This document shows positions 41,770 to 50,593 of a stretch of 64,000 nt of DNA, piece after piece. The translations under genes were made by a program, and so were the position numbers. The notes under the pieces were generated by a model. It did no database searches and was not told the DNA's origin. It saw only the letters and a list, made by a program, of their open reading frames with translations. The stretch is from Tellurirhabdus bombi (GTDB lineage Bacteria > Bacteroidota > Bacteroidia > Cytophagales > Spirosomataceae). The stretch is from contig NZ_CP090557.1 of the NCBI RefSeq assembly GCF_021484805.1, forward strand, positions 4,848,001 to 4,912,000, read 5' to 3'. Every line of letters begins with the position of its first letter. Position 1 is the first letter of the stretch.

Positions 41770-44649
41770 ATGCGTAAACTTCTCCTTCTCCTATTACTGG
41801 CAGTCAGTATAGGTACGGCCATGGCCCAGCAGGCCGGACGAGTCTCGACGGCTCCGCGAGTAAACATCAAAGGAACCGTAGTAGACACCGTCAACGCGGC
41901 TTTGCCAGCTGCGACGGTCATGTTGCTAACCCCCAAAGACTCTACTCTCGTAAATTTTGGCCGCACAAACGACAAAGGTACTTTTGAGTTCCGAAACGTG
42001 AAAGCAGGCTCTTACCTGTTAAAAATCACGTTTGTCGGTTATTTACCCTACCAACAGGAAATCCACCCGGGCTCTGATCAAATCATGGATATGGGTAACA
42101 TCAAATTAAAGCCCATCACCAGAGAGTTATTTGAGGTTGTCATCAAGGCTGCCAAAGCACCTTTGATGATTCGGGGCGATACAATTGAATATAACGTGAG
42201 TTCGTTCAAAGTTCCGCCGGGAGCAACCGTGGAGGATCTGCTTCGGAAGCTACCGGGTGTGAGCGTTGACCAGGATGGTAACATTCAGGCGCAGGGCCAG
42301 AGTGTTAATAAAGTGACTGTTGATGGAAAACTTTTCTTCGGCAGCGACCCCAAACAAGCCACAAAAAACCTGCCCGCCGAAGCTCTTTCCCGCGTACAAG
42401 TCTTCAATGATAAAACGGAACAGTCAAAGCTGACGGGCATTAATGACGGTAAAATCGAAAAGACGCTCAACCTGGAACTGAAAGAAAGCCATAAAAAAGG
42501 TGGCTTCGGCAAGTTTACGGCGGGTGCCGGTCCGCAATCAAAAGTCGCGGGAGCGCAAAGCGTTGCCCGGACCGAAGTTCGCGGAAACTACAACCGATTT
42601 AACACGAAAGAACAATTCTCCGTGATCGGCATGGGGAACAACGTCAACCAAACGGGCTTGTCCGGCGGTGATTATCAAGATTTTAGAGGTAGCCAATCTT
42701 ATAACTGGGGCGATAATGCTGATTTTGGTTTCAGCAATGGCGGACGGGTTGTCTATTTCTCCGACGATGGGGACGGTGGTTTTTCAATTCCTCAATCGTA
42801 CAACCGGGGCCGGGGCTTCTCCAACAACTTTGCCGGTGGTGCCAACTACAATTACGACACCAAGAAGTTCAAAGCAAGTTCGAGTTACTTCTATAACCAG
42901 ATGCGCCAGACGCTCAATGCCGAAAATAACCGCGAGAATTTCCTGCCTGATAAAAGTTCCTTTGGCACCAACGATAACAATAGCCGGATCAACTTTAGCG
43001 CGAACCACCGTTTTTCCCTACGGGTCGAGCAAAACATTGATTCGCTCAACACGCTGATTCTGATCGCTAATGGCCGGATGAATAATGGGAATGATACCTA
43101 CCGCAGCCAACAGGTTTTCTCCCGTCGGGCAAACCCGGATAGCCTGGCTAGACAAACCAGTGAGACGGAGATAAACAATAACAACCAGTATAATTCACTC
43201 GCTTTTATTACCTCGCTCATCTACCGGCATAAATTCAAGAAAAAAGGTCGCCAGTTTGCTGCCAGCGGCTCGTTCAGCTATAACAATACCGAAGGTTCAG
43301 GCAATCAAATTTCGAGAAGCCGTTATATTGGGTCAACAACGAGTACCGAAACGTTGCCAAATATCAATCAATCCAATGCGACAGACAGCCGCCAGAACGA
43401 GTTCAAATCAAGCCTTTTGTTCATTGAGCCGCTTTCCAAACGGTTTACCTGGGAGTCATTCTACAATTTTAGTCTCCGGTATGACGAAGTAGACCGCGAT
43501 GTGTTCAACCAAGGTGGTGAGCGCCCCGTTCGCAACGATACGTTAAGCCGTTATTACACAAACGATTACCTCTACAACCGCTTAGGTACAGGTCTTCGCT
43601 ACAGCTACAAAGGGCTAAACGTTTCGGTTGGATTGGCCGGACAGCAGTTCCGCCTCAATGGCCAGTTTGCGGCAGACCAAACTTCTACCGATTTTAAGAA
43701 AGTTGACCGTACGTTCAATACCTTCGTACCTAGTTTTGGATTTAGCTACGATTTGAAAAACAACCGGTATACTTATGTAGATTACTCGGCAGATGTTCAG
43801 ATGCCTAATTCCCGCGATTTGCAACCAGTTATTGACAACAGCAATCCGCGCTACATCCGTGAAGGAAACCCGAACCTGCTTCCCCAAATGACGCACCGGG
43901 TTTACGGAGGTTTTCACATGTTCAACCCTGCTACGTTTATGAACATAAGTGCCAGCCTAAACTATAGCTACAATCAAAATCAGATTGTTTACAATCAGCT
44001 AGTCGACACCGAAACACTGGTCACTACCGTCATACCCGGTAATATTTCGTCGGGTGGTCAGAACTACGGAACGTACCTGAATTTTGGATTCCCGCTGAAA
44101 AAAACCAAAGCTACGATGAACTTCAACTCGTCGTTAAACTTTGGGCAGAATCCAGTTTTTGTGAACAACGTGCGTAACGAAACCAATTCCAATAACTATG
44201 GCTTTGGTACACGACTGGATTTAACGCCAACGGACAATTTCACCTTTTACGCAAACGCCAACTGGAACATTACGAACACGCGCTACTCGATCAATACGAC
44301 ACAGAACCAGCGTCTCTATAACTACCGATACAGTGCCGATGCGAACTTAAAGCTACCTTCTAATTTCTACCTGAACGGGAATTTCAACTATCAGGTGTCC
44401 ATTAACCGGCGCTTTGCTTTCGATCAGCGTTTGCCCATCCTGAACTTATCGGTTTATAAAATATTCCTGAAAGATAATCGCGGAGAGCTACGCTTCACAG
44501 CCTACGATGTTTTCAAACGTAACTTAGGGGTTAATCAAAATGCTTCGTTAAATTTCGTTTCAACGGAGCGCGTACAAACGCTTTCCCGGTACTTCATGCT
44601 GAGCTTCTCGTATAACATTCGCGGGATGAGAACCCAGATTCGCCGGTAA
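41770..44649 (+). CDS. TonB-linked outer membrane barrel protein with carboxypeptidase-like domain
   Basis: 959 residues with a signal peptide (1-19, ending AMAQ). Residues about 30-115 form a carboxypeptidase-regulatory-like sandwich (NIKGTVVDTVNAALPAATV). A plug-like part follows (DTIEYNVSSFKVPPGATVEDLLRKLPGV, then DGKLFFGSDPKQA). The C-terminal 700 residues show alternating aromatic beta-strands of an outer-membrane barrel. The protein belongs to the OMP_b-brl group that lacks SusC length. Its transport substrate is not evident: no SusD partner is encoded. The next gene encodes a GLPGLI-family protein, a frequent neighbour of this barrel type. Confidence 0.88.
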   Translation: MRKLLLLLLLAVSIGTAMAQQAGRVSTAPRVNIKGTVVDTVNAALPAATVMLLTPKDSTLVNFGRTNDKGTFEFRNVKAGSYLLKITFVGYLPYQQEIHPGSDQIMDMGNIKLKPITRELFEVVIKAAKAPLMIRGDTIEYNVSSFKVPPGATVEDLLRKLPGVSVDQDGNIQAQGQSVNKVTVDGKLFFGSDPKQATKNLPAEALSRVQVFNDKTEQSKLTGINDGKIEKTLNLELKESHKKGGFGKFTAGAGPQSKVAGAQSVARTEVRGNYNRFNTKEQFSVIGMGNNVNQTGLSGGDYQDFRGSQSYNWGDNADFGFSNGGRVVYFSDDGDGGFSIPQSYNRGRGFSNNFAGGANYNYDTKKFKASSSYFYNQMRQTLNAENNRENFLPDKSSFGTNDNNSRINFSANHRFSLRVEQNIDSLNTLILIANGRMNNGNDTYRSQQVFSRRANPDSLARQTSETEINNNNQYNSLAFITSLIYRHKFKKKGRQFAASGSFSYNNTEGSGNQISRSRYIGSTTSTETLPNINQSNATDSRQNEFKSSLLFIEPLSKRFTWESFYNFSLRYDEVDRDVFNQGGERPVRNDTLSRYYTNDYLYNRLGTGLRYSYKGLNVSVGLAGQQFRLNGQFAADQTSTDFKKVDRTFNTFVPSFGFSYDLKNNRYTYVDYSADVQMPNSRDLQPVIDNSNPRYIREGNPNLLPQMTHRVYGGFHMFNPATFMNISASLNYSYNQNQIVYNQLVDTETLVTTVIPGNISSGGQNYGTYLNFGFPLKKTKATMNFNSSLNFGQNPVFVNNVRNETNSNNYGFGTRLDLTPTDNFTFYANANWNITNTRYSINTTQNQRLYNYRYSADANLKLPSNFYLNGNFNYQVSINRRFAFDQRLPILNLSVYKIFLKDNRGELRFTAYDVFKRNLGVNQNASLNFVSTERVQTLSRYFMLSFSYNIRGMRTQIRR

Positions 44650-44678
44650 GATTGGTCATCATTAACAGAGTCATCAAA

Positions 44679-45428
44679 ATGAAAAAACTATTGCTCATAG
44701 CCTGCTGTCTACTTAGTCTGACCGCGCTGGCTCAAGACAAATCCGAGGGTGTAGTCACCTACGAACACGCTACCGACTGGGTTAAAATGAACTCCCAGCT
44801 CACTTTCCTGAGCAAGGAAGAAAAAGAGCGGATGGCGCAAACCTGGAAGAACGACGAGGTATATAAAACAAAGATGAAACTGGCTTTCAGCCCGACGCAA
44901 AGTTTGTATACGTATTTAAGTGACCAGGGCCAAAGCGAAGATGGCACCTATTCCTGGCGGCAGGATGACTACATCATCCAACGCGATTTCGAAAAAGAGA
45001 AGAAAACGGAAATCATTGAAATGCTGGGTAGAACCTACATTCTTGAAGACTCGTTACAAACGCCTAAATGGAAGGTACTGAACCAGTTGAAAGACATTGC
45101 GGGCTATGTTTGCATGAAAGCTGAAGCAAAAGATCCCCTCAAAGGGCATAAGCTGACCGCCTGGTTTTCCAGCGACATTCTGGTTCCTGCCGGTCCCGAG
45201 CAATCGTATGGCTTACCGGGTTTAATTATGGAACTGGACCTGAATGACGGTGCAGTGGTTATTACGGCCACAAAAGTGGAGTTCAAAGATGCCAAAAAAG
45301 ACCTGGCATTACCGGCCAAGCTAAAAGGGAAGAAAATCAAGAACAGTGATTACAACAAGCTCATTTCGGAGCATATCCGGGATAGCATGAAGGCCCACCG
45401 AAATCCGTTCTGGGCAATTCGATACTAA
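44679..45428 (+). CDS. GLPGLI family exported protein
   Basis: 249 residues from the ATG at 44679 (a TTG upstream is less likely). The signal peptide ends at LTALAQ. The family name motif reads YGLPGLIMELDL at about residues 178-189. The rest is the usual Tyr/Trp-rich beta-fold. Function is unknown for the whole family; members are often encoded beside TonB-linked barrels in Bacteroidota, as here (29-base gap). A periplasmic helper or cargo role for the barrel upstream is the natural inference. Confidence 0.9.
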   Translation: MKKLLLIACCLLSLTALAQDKSEGVVTYEHATDWVKMNSQLTFLSKEEKERMAQTWKNDEVYKTKMKLAFSPTQSLYTYLSDQGQSEDGTYSWRQDDYIIQRDFEKEKKTEIIEMLGRTYILEDSLQTPKWKVLNQLKDIAGYVCMKAEAKDPLKGHKLTAWFSSDILVPAGPEQSYGLPGLIMELDLNDGAVVITATKVEFKDAKKDLALPAKLKGKKIKNSDYNKLISEHIRDSMKAHRNPFWAIRY

Positions 45429-45430
45429 GC

Positions 45431-45457
45431 AAAAAGGGCCGCTGAGCGGCCCTTTTT
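45431..45457. terminator. Bidirectional terminator
   Basis: AAAAAGGGCCGCT and AGCGGCCCTTTTT form a tight stem between the convergent GLPGLI and response-regulator genes, with A and T runs on both sides. Confidence 0.9.
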
Positions 45458-45477
45458 TATTTTGTTTCAGTGTTCTA

Positions 45478-46134
45478 TTATACCAGATTATTCTTAAACG
45501 CATACGCCACCATACCGGCGGTATTCTTCGTAGCGGTCTTTTCCAGAATGCGCAACCGGTGGCCCTCCACCGTGCGGGGGCTCAGAAAGACCTTCTCGCT
45601 AATTTCCGCCGTGGAGAGGCCTTCGCAGATCAGTTTTAGAATTTCTTTTTCCCGCTCCGACAGCACCACTTTACTGTTGTAGAGCGATGGTTGCTTCACT
45701 ACCGTTGCTTTGCTTGTCATCTTACGGTGCATCACCTTCGAGACAAAATCGTTCAGGTAAACGCCATCCTGCATAACGCGGTGTACGGCCTTCTCGACCT
45801 CATCCAAATCTGCATCTTTCAGTACATAGCCGCTCACGCCTTTCTCCAGCAAGTGCAGCACAAAGCGATCTTCATCGTGCATAGTTAGCATGATGATTTT
45901 AATATCGGGATGATGCTCCCGAATGTATTCGGTGGCGGCTACGCCATCCATAACAGGCATTTCGAGATCCAGTAAAACTACGTCCGGAATCCGACGCGTT
46001 AACTTGTCAATCAATTCCTGCCCGTTACTGGCTTCCAGGACTAATTCAAAATCAGGAATTTGACTTAGTACAGAAGCCATTCCTTTACGGAACAGATTAT
46101 GGTCATCGGCTAGGGCAATGCGTATCTTTTTCAT
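45478..46134 (-). CDS. NarL/FixJ-type response regulator
   Basis: 218 residues. The receiver domain has Asp11/Asp12 (ALADDHNL), phospho-acceptor Asp56 (VLLDLEMPVMDG), Thr and Lys. The LuxR-type helix-turn-helix spans about 152-212: LSEREKEILKLICEGLSTAEIS, then LSPRTVEGHRLRILEKT. It follows the HisKA_3 kinase gene by 54 bases, so the two are a cognate pair. It ends a co-directional set of seven genes (50170 to 45478) with three membrane proteins upstream. Target genes are unknown; the upstream set itself is an obvious candidate. Confidence 0.95.
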   Translation of the reverse strand: MKKIRIALADDHNLFRKGMASVLSQIPDFELVLEASNGQELIDKLTRRIPDVVLLDLEMPVMDGVAATEYIREHHPDIKIIMLTMHDEDRFVLHLLEKGVSGYVLKDADLDEVEKAVHRVMQDGVYLNDFVSKVMHRKMTSKATVVKQPSLYNSKVVLSEREKEILKLICEGLSTAEISEKVFLSPRTVEGHRLRILEKTATKNTAGMVAYAFKNNLV

Positions 46135-46188
46135 AGTCTGAGCTTGGCCTAAGCGACAAAGCTTACCTTATCCATTGTGTAATTTCTA

Positions 46189-47055
46189 TCAGGCCTGTAT
46201 AGGCTCCAACACCTCTTCAGGTACAAACTGGGGTGTCCGCACCTGCACATATACCCGGGATCCGCGACCTTTGGCAACATCAAACGTCACGCTGCCATCC
46301 ACCACCGATAGGCGACTTTCAATGTTCCGCAGGCCCAGTCCGCGCCGCTTGTCACTCAGTACTTCATCCAGGTCAAAGCCATGACCATCGTCAATAACCG
46401 ACAAGTTTAATTGTCCTGGCTCGCAACTCAACTGAATCTGAATGGTTTCGGCCTTTGCGTGTTTAATGGCATTATTGGTCAGTTCCTGCGCAATTCGGAA
46501 CAGCATCAGATTTAAACTTGATGGCAACGAAGTGACTGTATCGGGGCAAATTATCTCAATGTGAATATCCCCCTGACTGATTACTTTTTCGGCTAGTTCT
46601 TCCAGCGCCGCTACTAAGCCAAAGCGTTCGAGGGTTGTTGGAACGAGGTCACGGCTAATCCGGCGTACATTGGAGATGGTTTCGTCGAGCAGCGATCGAG
46701 TTTTCTGTACCAGTATAATCGAAGCGGGATCGGTCTTTTCAATGCTACGCCCCAACTGATTCAGGCTTAACTTCGTAACAGAAAGCATTGTACCAATCTC
46801 ATCGTGCAAATCCTGCGCAATGCGCCGCCGTTCCTGCTCCTGGCCTTGCAGCGTGGCCGTCATCAGCTCTTTGCGGTAGGTCTCCTGCATGTCTTTCATG
46901 ACCAATTGCTGGCGGATCTGCTTTTGCTGATAATAGGCCACAAAGACAATAATAAATATCGCCATAACCAGCAATACGGCTGTTCCTACCGCAATGTATA
47001 ATTTCATGTAAGCGTCCACTATATCCTGATGCTTAGGCGATCCAGAACAGCCCAT
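46189..47055 (-). CDS. HisKA_3-type sensor histidine kinase
   Basis: 288 residues. One transmembrane helix (about 21-41), a coiled coil, a DHp domain with RRRIAQDLHDEIGTML (His84) and a HATPase with TNNAIKHAKAE, DDGHGFDLDE and GLGLRNIESRL. The ATG at 47055 gives MGCSGSPKHQ; the ATG at residue 17 is also possible and would start right at the membrane helix. No periplasmic sensor domain is present, so the signal probably comes from another protein. The paralogous seven-helix membrane proteins encoded just upstream are candidates. The NarL-type regulator is the partner. Confidence 0.93.
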   Translation of the reverse strand: MGCSGSPKHQDIVDAYMKLYIAVGTAVLLVMAIFIIVFVAYYQQKQIRQQLVMKDMQETYRKELMTATLQGQEQERRRIAQDLHDEIGTMLSVTKLSLNQLGRSIEKTDPASIILVQKTRSLLDETISNVRRISRDLVPTTLERFGLVAALEELAEKVISQGDIHIEIICPDTVTSLPSSLNLMLFRIAQELTNNAIKHAKAETIQIQLSCEPGQLNLSVIDDGHGFDLDEVLSDKRRGLGLRNIESRLSVVDGSVTFDVAKGRGSRVYVQVRTPQFVPEEVLEPIQA

Positions 47056-47127
47056 CCAACCCGGAAGCCCCTCTGTATCGGAAAGTTAGTAAGAGATCTG
47101 TATTTCTGCAATTTATTTGAATACCGT

Positions 47128-47817
47128 TTACGAAAACGATTTTACGACCGACTGGGATACTTCCTGACGCCGTACCCAAAAGCCCGTTGCCAGAGTCATG
47201 TACAAAAAAGAGGACGCATATTGTGTCAATTCCCAATAAAAGGCATATTCTTTCCTATAAAGAGCCTCGTTAAAAAAAGGAAAGCGAATAAAAAGTAAAA
47301 TAAACAAGGTTGCCGAAGCATACAGCGCAACACCAACACTGTTCCAAAACATGGCATGTTGCAACAGGTTTTCAACCAGCAAACTAGACAGCAAGCGGTG
47401 AAAATACATAGCCACAAACCCAATTAGTAGCAAACGCTCGATAGCCAGTATGTATTCAATTACCCTGGTCCACTGAAAGGCGTATAGAAAAATCGCTGCA
47501 TAGACAGCCGTAAGTGCATAAATGGACCGGCTATAAGAAGCCTTCTTTATTTCCAAAGCATAACTCTGCCCTAGACCAATGACGGTAACCAGCGATGTGA
47601 TGTTAACTAAAAAATGGTTATTACGCCCAAAGGCCGCGTAGTGGATCAAAACAAGCTCAATCCCAAACGTAATGGCAATCAGGCCAAAGACCGTTCGGTT
47701 TGCGGCATCGAGTTTCCGGTAGTTTACTATCCCTGATAATAAGCCGACCAGCAAGCATAAATCCTGCAGGAAGCTGAATGGGTATTTCAGAATTAAGTTC
47801 AGATACGGATCAAGCAT
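47128..47817 (-). CDS. Seven-helix membrane protein, paralogue 1
   Basis: 229 residues from the ATG at 47817 (a TTG six codons upstream was rejected). Seven hydrophobic helices are predicted by eye. It is clearly related to the proteins at 47855-48550 and 49076-49744. Shared spots include the start ML(D/E)PY, LVLIHYAAFGRNNHFLVNITS and MFWNSVGVALYASATLFILLF, ending near FWVRRQE. No enzyme motif is visible. It lies 72 bases before the kinase gene and 37 bases after paralogue 2, but unlike the others it has no small soluble partner gene. A membrane sensor feeding the kinase is the favoured idea. Confidence 0.8.
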   Translation of the reverse strand: MLDPYLNLILKYPFSFLQDLCLLVGLLSGIVNYRKLDAANRTVFGLIAITFGIELVLIHYAAFGRNNHFLVNITSLVTVIGLGQSYALEIKKASYSRSIYALTAVYAAIFLYAFQWTRVIEYILAIERLLLIGFVAMYFHRLLSSLLVENLLQHAMFWNSVGVALYASATLFILLFIRFPFFNEALYRKEYAFYWELTQYASSFLYMTLATGFWVRRQEVSQSVVKSFS

Positions 47818-47854
47818 CGGTAGCAAGTTGCACAATAATCCCTTTTCTCCTTCA

Positions 47855-48550
47855 TCAACGCCCTAACTTATATCCCTGTTTTGCTTGCTCAAGCTGTATT
47901 TCACGGCGCTGGAGCCAGAAACCGACGGCCAGCGTTATGTAGAAAAATGAATTGAATGCCTGAGCAAAGTGCATATACCAGCTGAAATCGCCGTCGTTTG
48001 GATTGCCAAATGTAATTTTAACGAATAGAAAAATAAATAGTGTTCCCGAAGCATATAACAAGGCCCCCGCACTGATCCAGAAAAACGAATGCCCCATTAA
48101 ATAATCAACTTTGAGTTCAGAAAGCAAATACTGAAAATAAAGAATCACATAGACAATCATCATTAGCCGCTGCACACCCAGCATGTAATCAGCAATACGC
48201 AACCATTCAAAGGAATAAATAGATATTGATAAGTAAATCAAAAAAGAGACCACAATAAATATCCTACTCCATTTTCTCATAATAATAGAGTAGTACATTC
48301 CCGCTAAACAGGCAGTTTCAATAATCGAACTTACATTTAATAAGAAGTGATTATTTTTACTCAAGGCGGCGTAATGAATTAGCAGTAATTCTACGAAAAA
48401 GCTAAGTACCAGCAACCAGAATAACCAACGGGCACCACCGTATACGTATCTATAACAAATTAGACCTGTCCCTAATGCAATCAAAAGGAACAGATCTGAA
48501 ATGAACCAATCCGCGTAATTAATAAATAATCGGATGTACGGCTCAAGCAT
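47855..48550 (-). CDS. Seven-helix membrane protein, paralogue 2
   Basis: 231 residues from the ATG at 48550; the longer TTG reading overlaps the upstream gene. It shares with paralogue 1 the blocks LLLIHYAALSKNNHFLLNVSS, HSFFWISAGALLYASGTLFIFLF and a terminal FWLQRREI. The N-terminus is outside and short; the C-terminus is basic. It starts 26 bases after the stop of the small CPxxC protein (48577-48954), its presumed partner. The family was not recognised. Topology alone resembles the seven-helix sensor parts of some kinases. Confidence 0.8.
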   Translation of the reverse strand: MLEPYIRLFINYADWFISDLFLLIALGTGLICYRYVYGGARWLFWLLVLSFFVELLLIHYAALSKNNHFLLNVSSIIETACLAGMYYSIIMRKWSRIFIVVSFLIYLSISIYSFEWLRIADYMLGVQRLMMIVYVILYFQYLLSELKVDYLMGHSFFWISAGALLYASGTLFIFLFVKITFGNPNDGDFSWYMHFAQAFNSFFYITLAVGFWLQRREIQLEQAKQGYKLGR

Positions 48551-48576
48551 AGTAGAAAGGCTCAATTTAGTAAAAA

Positions 48577-48954
48577 TTATGGAGTGCACGCAGGCGGACA
48601 AACTGGACCATCAGCCAATTCATCCCTGTTGCTTTCTCCTGGCATATCTTTTAATCCTATCTGTCTCTTTTCGTCCTGGGTGCGAATATCTTTTCCATTT
48701 GCGTCTACACCTATTAATACTAAACGGGGTATAAGGTGCGTTTTGCCATTTATTTCTTCCTCCCGCTTCGCATGGTAAATACGAATACCCACACAGTTAG
48801 GTTGATCCAGCAGCTTTTTTATGTTATTAGCTCCGAAAAATTCTGCTGTAACACATTCATAATCTGATAAATTTGTTTTCTTTTCGCGGTAAGTTTGTCT
48901 CAATTTTTTTGCTTCACCTGCTTGTACAAAGCGGCCTTCATTACCGTTAAACAT
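48577..48954 (-). CDS. Small soluble protein with C-terminal CPxxC, copy 2
   Basis: 125 residues, no signal peptide. It is homologous to the 49745-50170 protein: NEGRFVQAGEAKKLR, AEFFGANNIKKLLDQPNCVGIRIYHA, RLVLIGVDANGKDI and DELADGPVCPPACTP match the other copy over nearly the whole length. The final CPPAC (Cys-x3-Cys) is conserved as CPQNC in the copy, suggesting a metal or disulfide role. No known domain was recognised. It is encoded directly before membrane paralogue 2. Confidence 0.75.
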   Translation of the reverse strand: MFNGNEGRFVQAGEAKKLRQTYREKKTNLSDYECVTAEFFGANNIKKLLDQPNCVGIRIYHAKREEEINGKTHLIPRLVLIGVDANGKDIRTQDEKRQIGLKDMPGESNRDELADGPVCPPACTP

Positions 48955-49075
48955 GTTAAGTATAGATTATGGTAGATAAAAAAATAGTCATCGCAAAGAT
49001 GTGGAAATTTTAACAATTTATAGCTAAGGCTTTGATTTACCGGTCATTGCCACATACGATCTAGTAGCTGATAAC

Positions 49076-49744
49076 TTATTTAATTACGTATTCATATTTA
49101 CTAACCCAGAATGAAGTTGTAGCAAAAAAACAAAATAGTATATACATTATTAGATTCACATTCCAGTAGTAATTAAAATCAGCGTGATTGATTACTTTGG
49201 ATAAGACTACACTAGAAAATAAGGAAACAAAAAAAGTACCGGATGCCTGCAACATTAAACCGCTACTGAGCCAGAAATAAGAGTGAACCAATATATTACT
49301 TGCTTTTAAATCACTAATTAATTCAATGAAATACAACAAGGTTACTATTATTTCCACAACCCGGGTTAGCGTTAAAATGATGGGAGAGAAATCATCAGGC
49401 ATCCAGAAAAAAATATCCGTGATTAAAACAATTAATAAAATGATTGCTATTCCTTTTCTGAATTGAGTTTTATTGATTGAAAGATAAAATATATAGCTAA
49501 AAAAAATAGCTTCTAAAATGGCTGATAAATTGTATAAGTAAAGGTTATTTAATCGATAGACGCCGTAAATTAAAGTAGTTATATCTCTGGCTAAAACAAA
49601 ACTGAAAAAATAAGGCAAGTATTTTATTCCCAGTGGAAGGCATTTATAGTAAATGATACCCATTACTAATGGCATAAACGTAGCTAGGTTTGCCATTAAC
49701 TCCAACGGGTACCTTATGTAAATCTCAATGATTCTATCGATCAT
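49076..49744 (-). CDS. Seven-helix membrane protein, paralogue 3 (A+T-rich)
   Basis: 222 residues. It is the most diverged of the three membrane paralogues but keeps HSYFWLSSGLMLQASGTFFVSLF and a terminal FWVSKYE. Its start codon directly abuts the stop codon of the small CPxxC protein (stop at 49745-49747, ATG at 49742-49744), so the pair is translationally coupled. The gene and its 3' flank are visibly richer in A+T than neighbours, which may mean transfer or weak expression. No enzymatic motif is present. Confidence 0.78.
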   Translation of the reverse strand: MIDRIIEIYIRYPLELMANLATFMPLVMGIIYYKCLPLGIKYLPYFFSFVLARDITTLIYGVYRLNNLYLYNLSAILEAIFFSYIFYLSINKTQFRKGIAIILLIVLITDIFFWMPDDFSPIILTLTRVVEIIVTLLYFIELISDLKASNILVHSYFWLSSGLMLQASGTFFVSLFSSVVLSKVINHADFNYYWNVNLIMYILFCFFATTSFWVSKYEYVIK

Positions 49745-50170
49745 CTAAACCTTATGATTAGAAGCGCAATTCTGTGGACAGGGTAGCCCATCGCCAAGCG
49801 CGTCGCCGTCACCACCGCCCTTAAGTCCTTCCCCATCTTCGAAAATATCTGATCCGTCTGAGCGAACACCCACAAGAACCAAGCGATTTTTTAACTCTCC
49901 TTTGCCATCCGATGTAGGATCTCCATTTTCATCTTCCCACCGATTCCCGTAGTAAATTCGTATGCCTACGCATTCTGTACGGCCCAGCAGCTTGTTGATA
50001 CGATTGATGCCAAAAAATTCCGCCCGAATCACCTCCCCTGTTTGGATACCTTCCTTTTCAAGACAAAGCTGGGTCGTTCTAGCCGTTCTACGGAATAGTT
50101 TGGTACGCGCTTTGGCATCAGCTGCGGTTAAAAACCGCCCAACATTTCCATCGTATTTAGTGCGTTTCAT
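49745..50170 (-). CDS. Small soluble protein with C-terminal CPxxC, copy 1
   Basis: 141 residues from the ATG at 50170 (a longer reading from 50221 is not favoured). Homologous to the 48577-48954 protein: DGNVGRFLTAADAKARTK, IRAEFFGINRINKLLGRTECVGIRIYY, RLVLVGVRSDGSDIF and ALGDGLPCPQNC. Charged and Gly-rich loops near the end (GLKGGGDGDALGDG) separate the core from the Cys motif. It is the first gene of the seven-gene set that ends with the response regulator. The family was not recognised; pairing with the membrane protein behind it is conserved in both copies. Confidence 0.75.
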   Translation of the reverse strand: MKRTKYDGNVGRFLTAADAKARTKLFRRTARTTQLCLEKEGIQTGEVIRAEFFGINRINKLLGRTECVGIRIYYGNRWEDENGDPTSDGKGELKNRLVLVGVRSDGSDIFEDGEGLKGGGDGDALGDGLPCPQNCASNHKV

Positions 50171-50387
50171 GGCTAGAGCAATAAGCGGTAAACCTTCTTT
50201 GTCCTTACAATTTACCCACAAACATCAAGCCCCCAAACAGGCGACACCAAGAATTTATTATATAACTACCTAAAAATCAACACTTTTACCGATCAATAAT
50301 TCTCAAAAACACGTAAAACTACGTAGGTTCACAAGTAGATACCCTTGTATTTTATCACTTGAATTTAGTGCATAATCAGGTGTTTAT

Positions 50388-50409
50388 GCGCTACCGATAG
50401 TGCTTTTTT
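50388..50409 (+). terminator. Short plus-strand terminator-like hairpin
   Basis: GCGCTA and TAGTGC (with one G-T pair) around CCGA, followed by six T. No plus-strand gene ends nearby. Confidence 0.4.
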
Positions 50410-50495
50410 GATGGCTATTTTGCAATAGGATTGGTTGTAATCGTCGCCGCAAGGCGTACTCCATTATTTCTTATCTCATAGGTTAGGTCAAGGGA

Positions 50496-50527
50496 AAAAG
50501 CTCAGACAGATTGTCGGAGCTTTTTTT
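50496..50527 (+). terminator. Terminator-like hairpin with T7 tail
   Basis: AAAAGCTC ... GAGCTTTT with an inner GACA-GAT-TGTC stem and a run of seven T on the plus strand. It could also act on the minus strand after rfbA. Confidence 0.6.
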
Positions 50528-50544
50528 GATTTTTAATCCATAAG

Positions 50545-50575
50545 AAAAGGCGCCTAAGTTTCCCCGGCGCCTTTT
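50545..50575 (-). terminator. Terminator of the rfbA gene
   Basis: AAAAGGCGCC (50545-50554) and GGCGCCTTTT (50566-50575) form a perfect 10-base stem just after the rfbA stop on the minus strand. Confidence 0.75.
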
Positions 50576-50593
50576 ATATAATCTAGTAAACTA

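Larger units (their letters stand above)
50171..50593. other. 423-base intergenic region with plus-strand hairpins
   Basis: No protein-coding gene is seen. It holds a GCAA tetraloop hairpin (50445-50456) and three terminator-like stems, two of which point along the plus strand although both neighbouring genes are on the minus strand. A small RNA is possible but unproven. Confidence 0.5.

Noticed and set aside
50222-50593. A tRNA, tmRNA, signal-recognition-particle or RNase P RNA gene in the 423-base gap
   Set aside because: I looked for the conserved cores of these RNAs and saw none; only simple hairpins are present.
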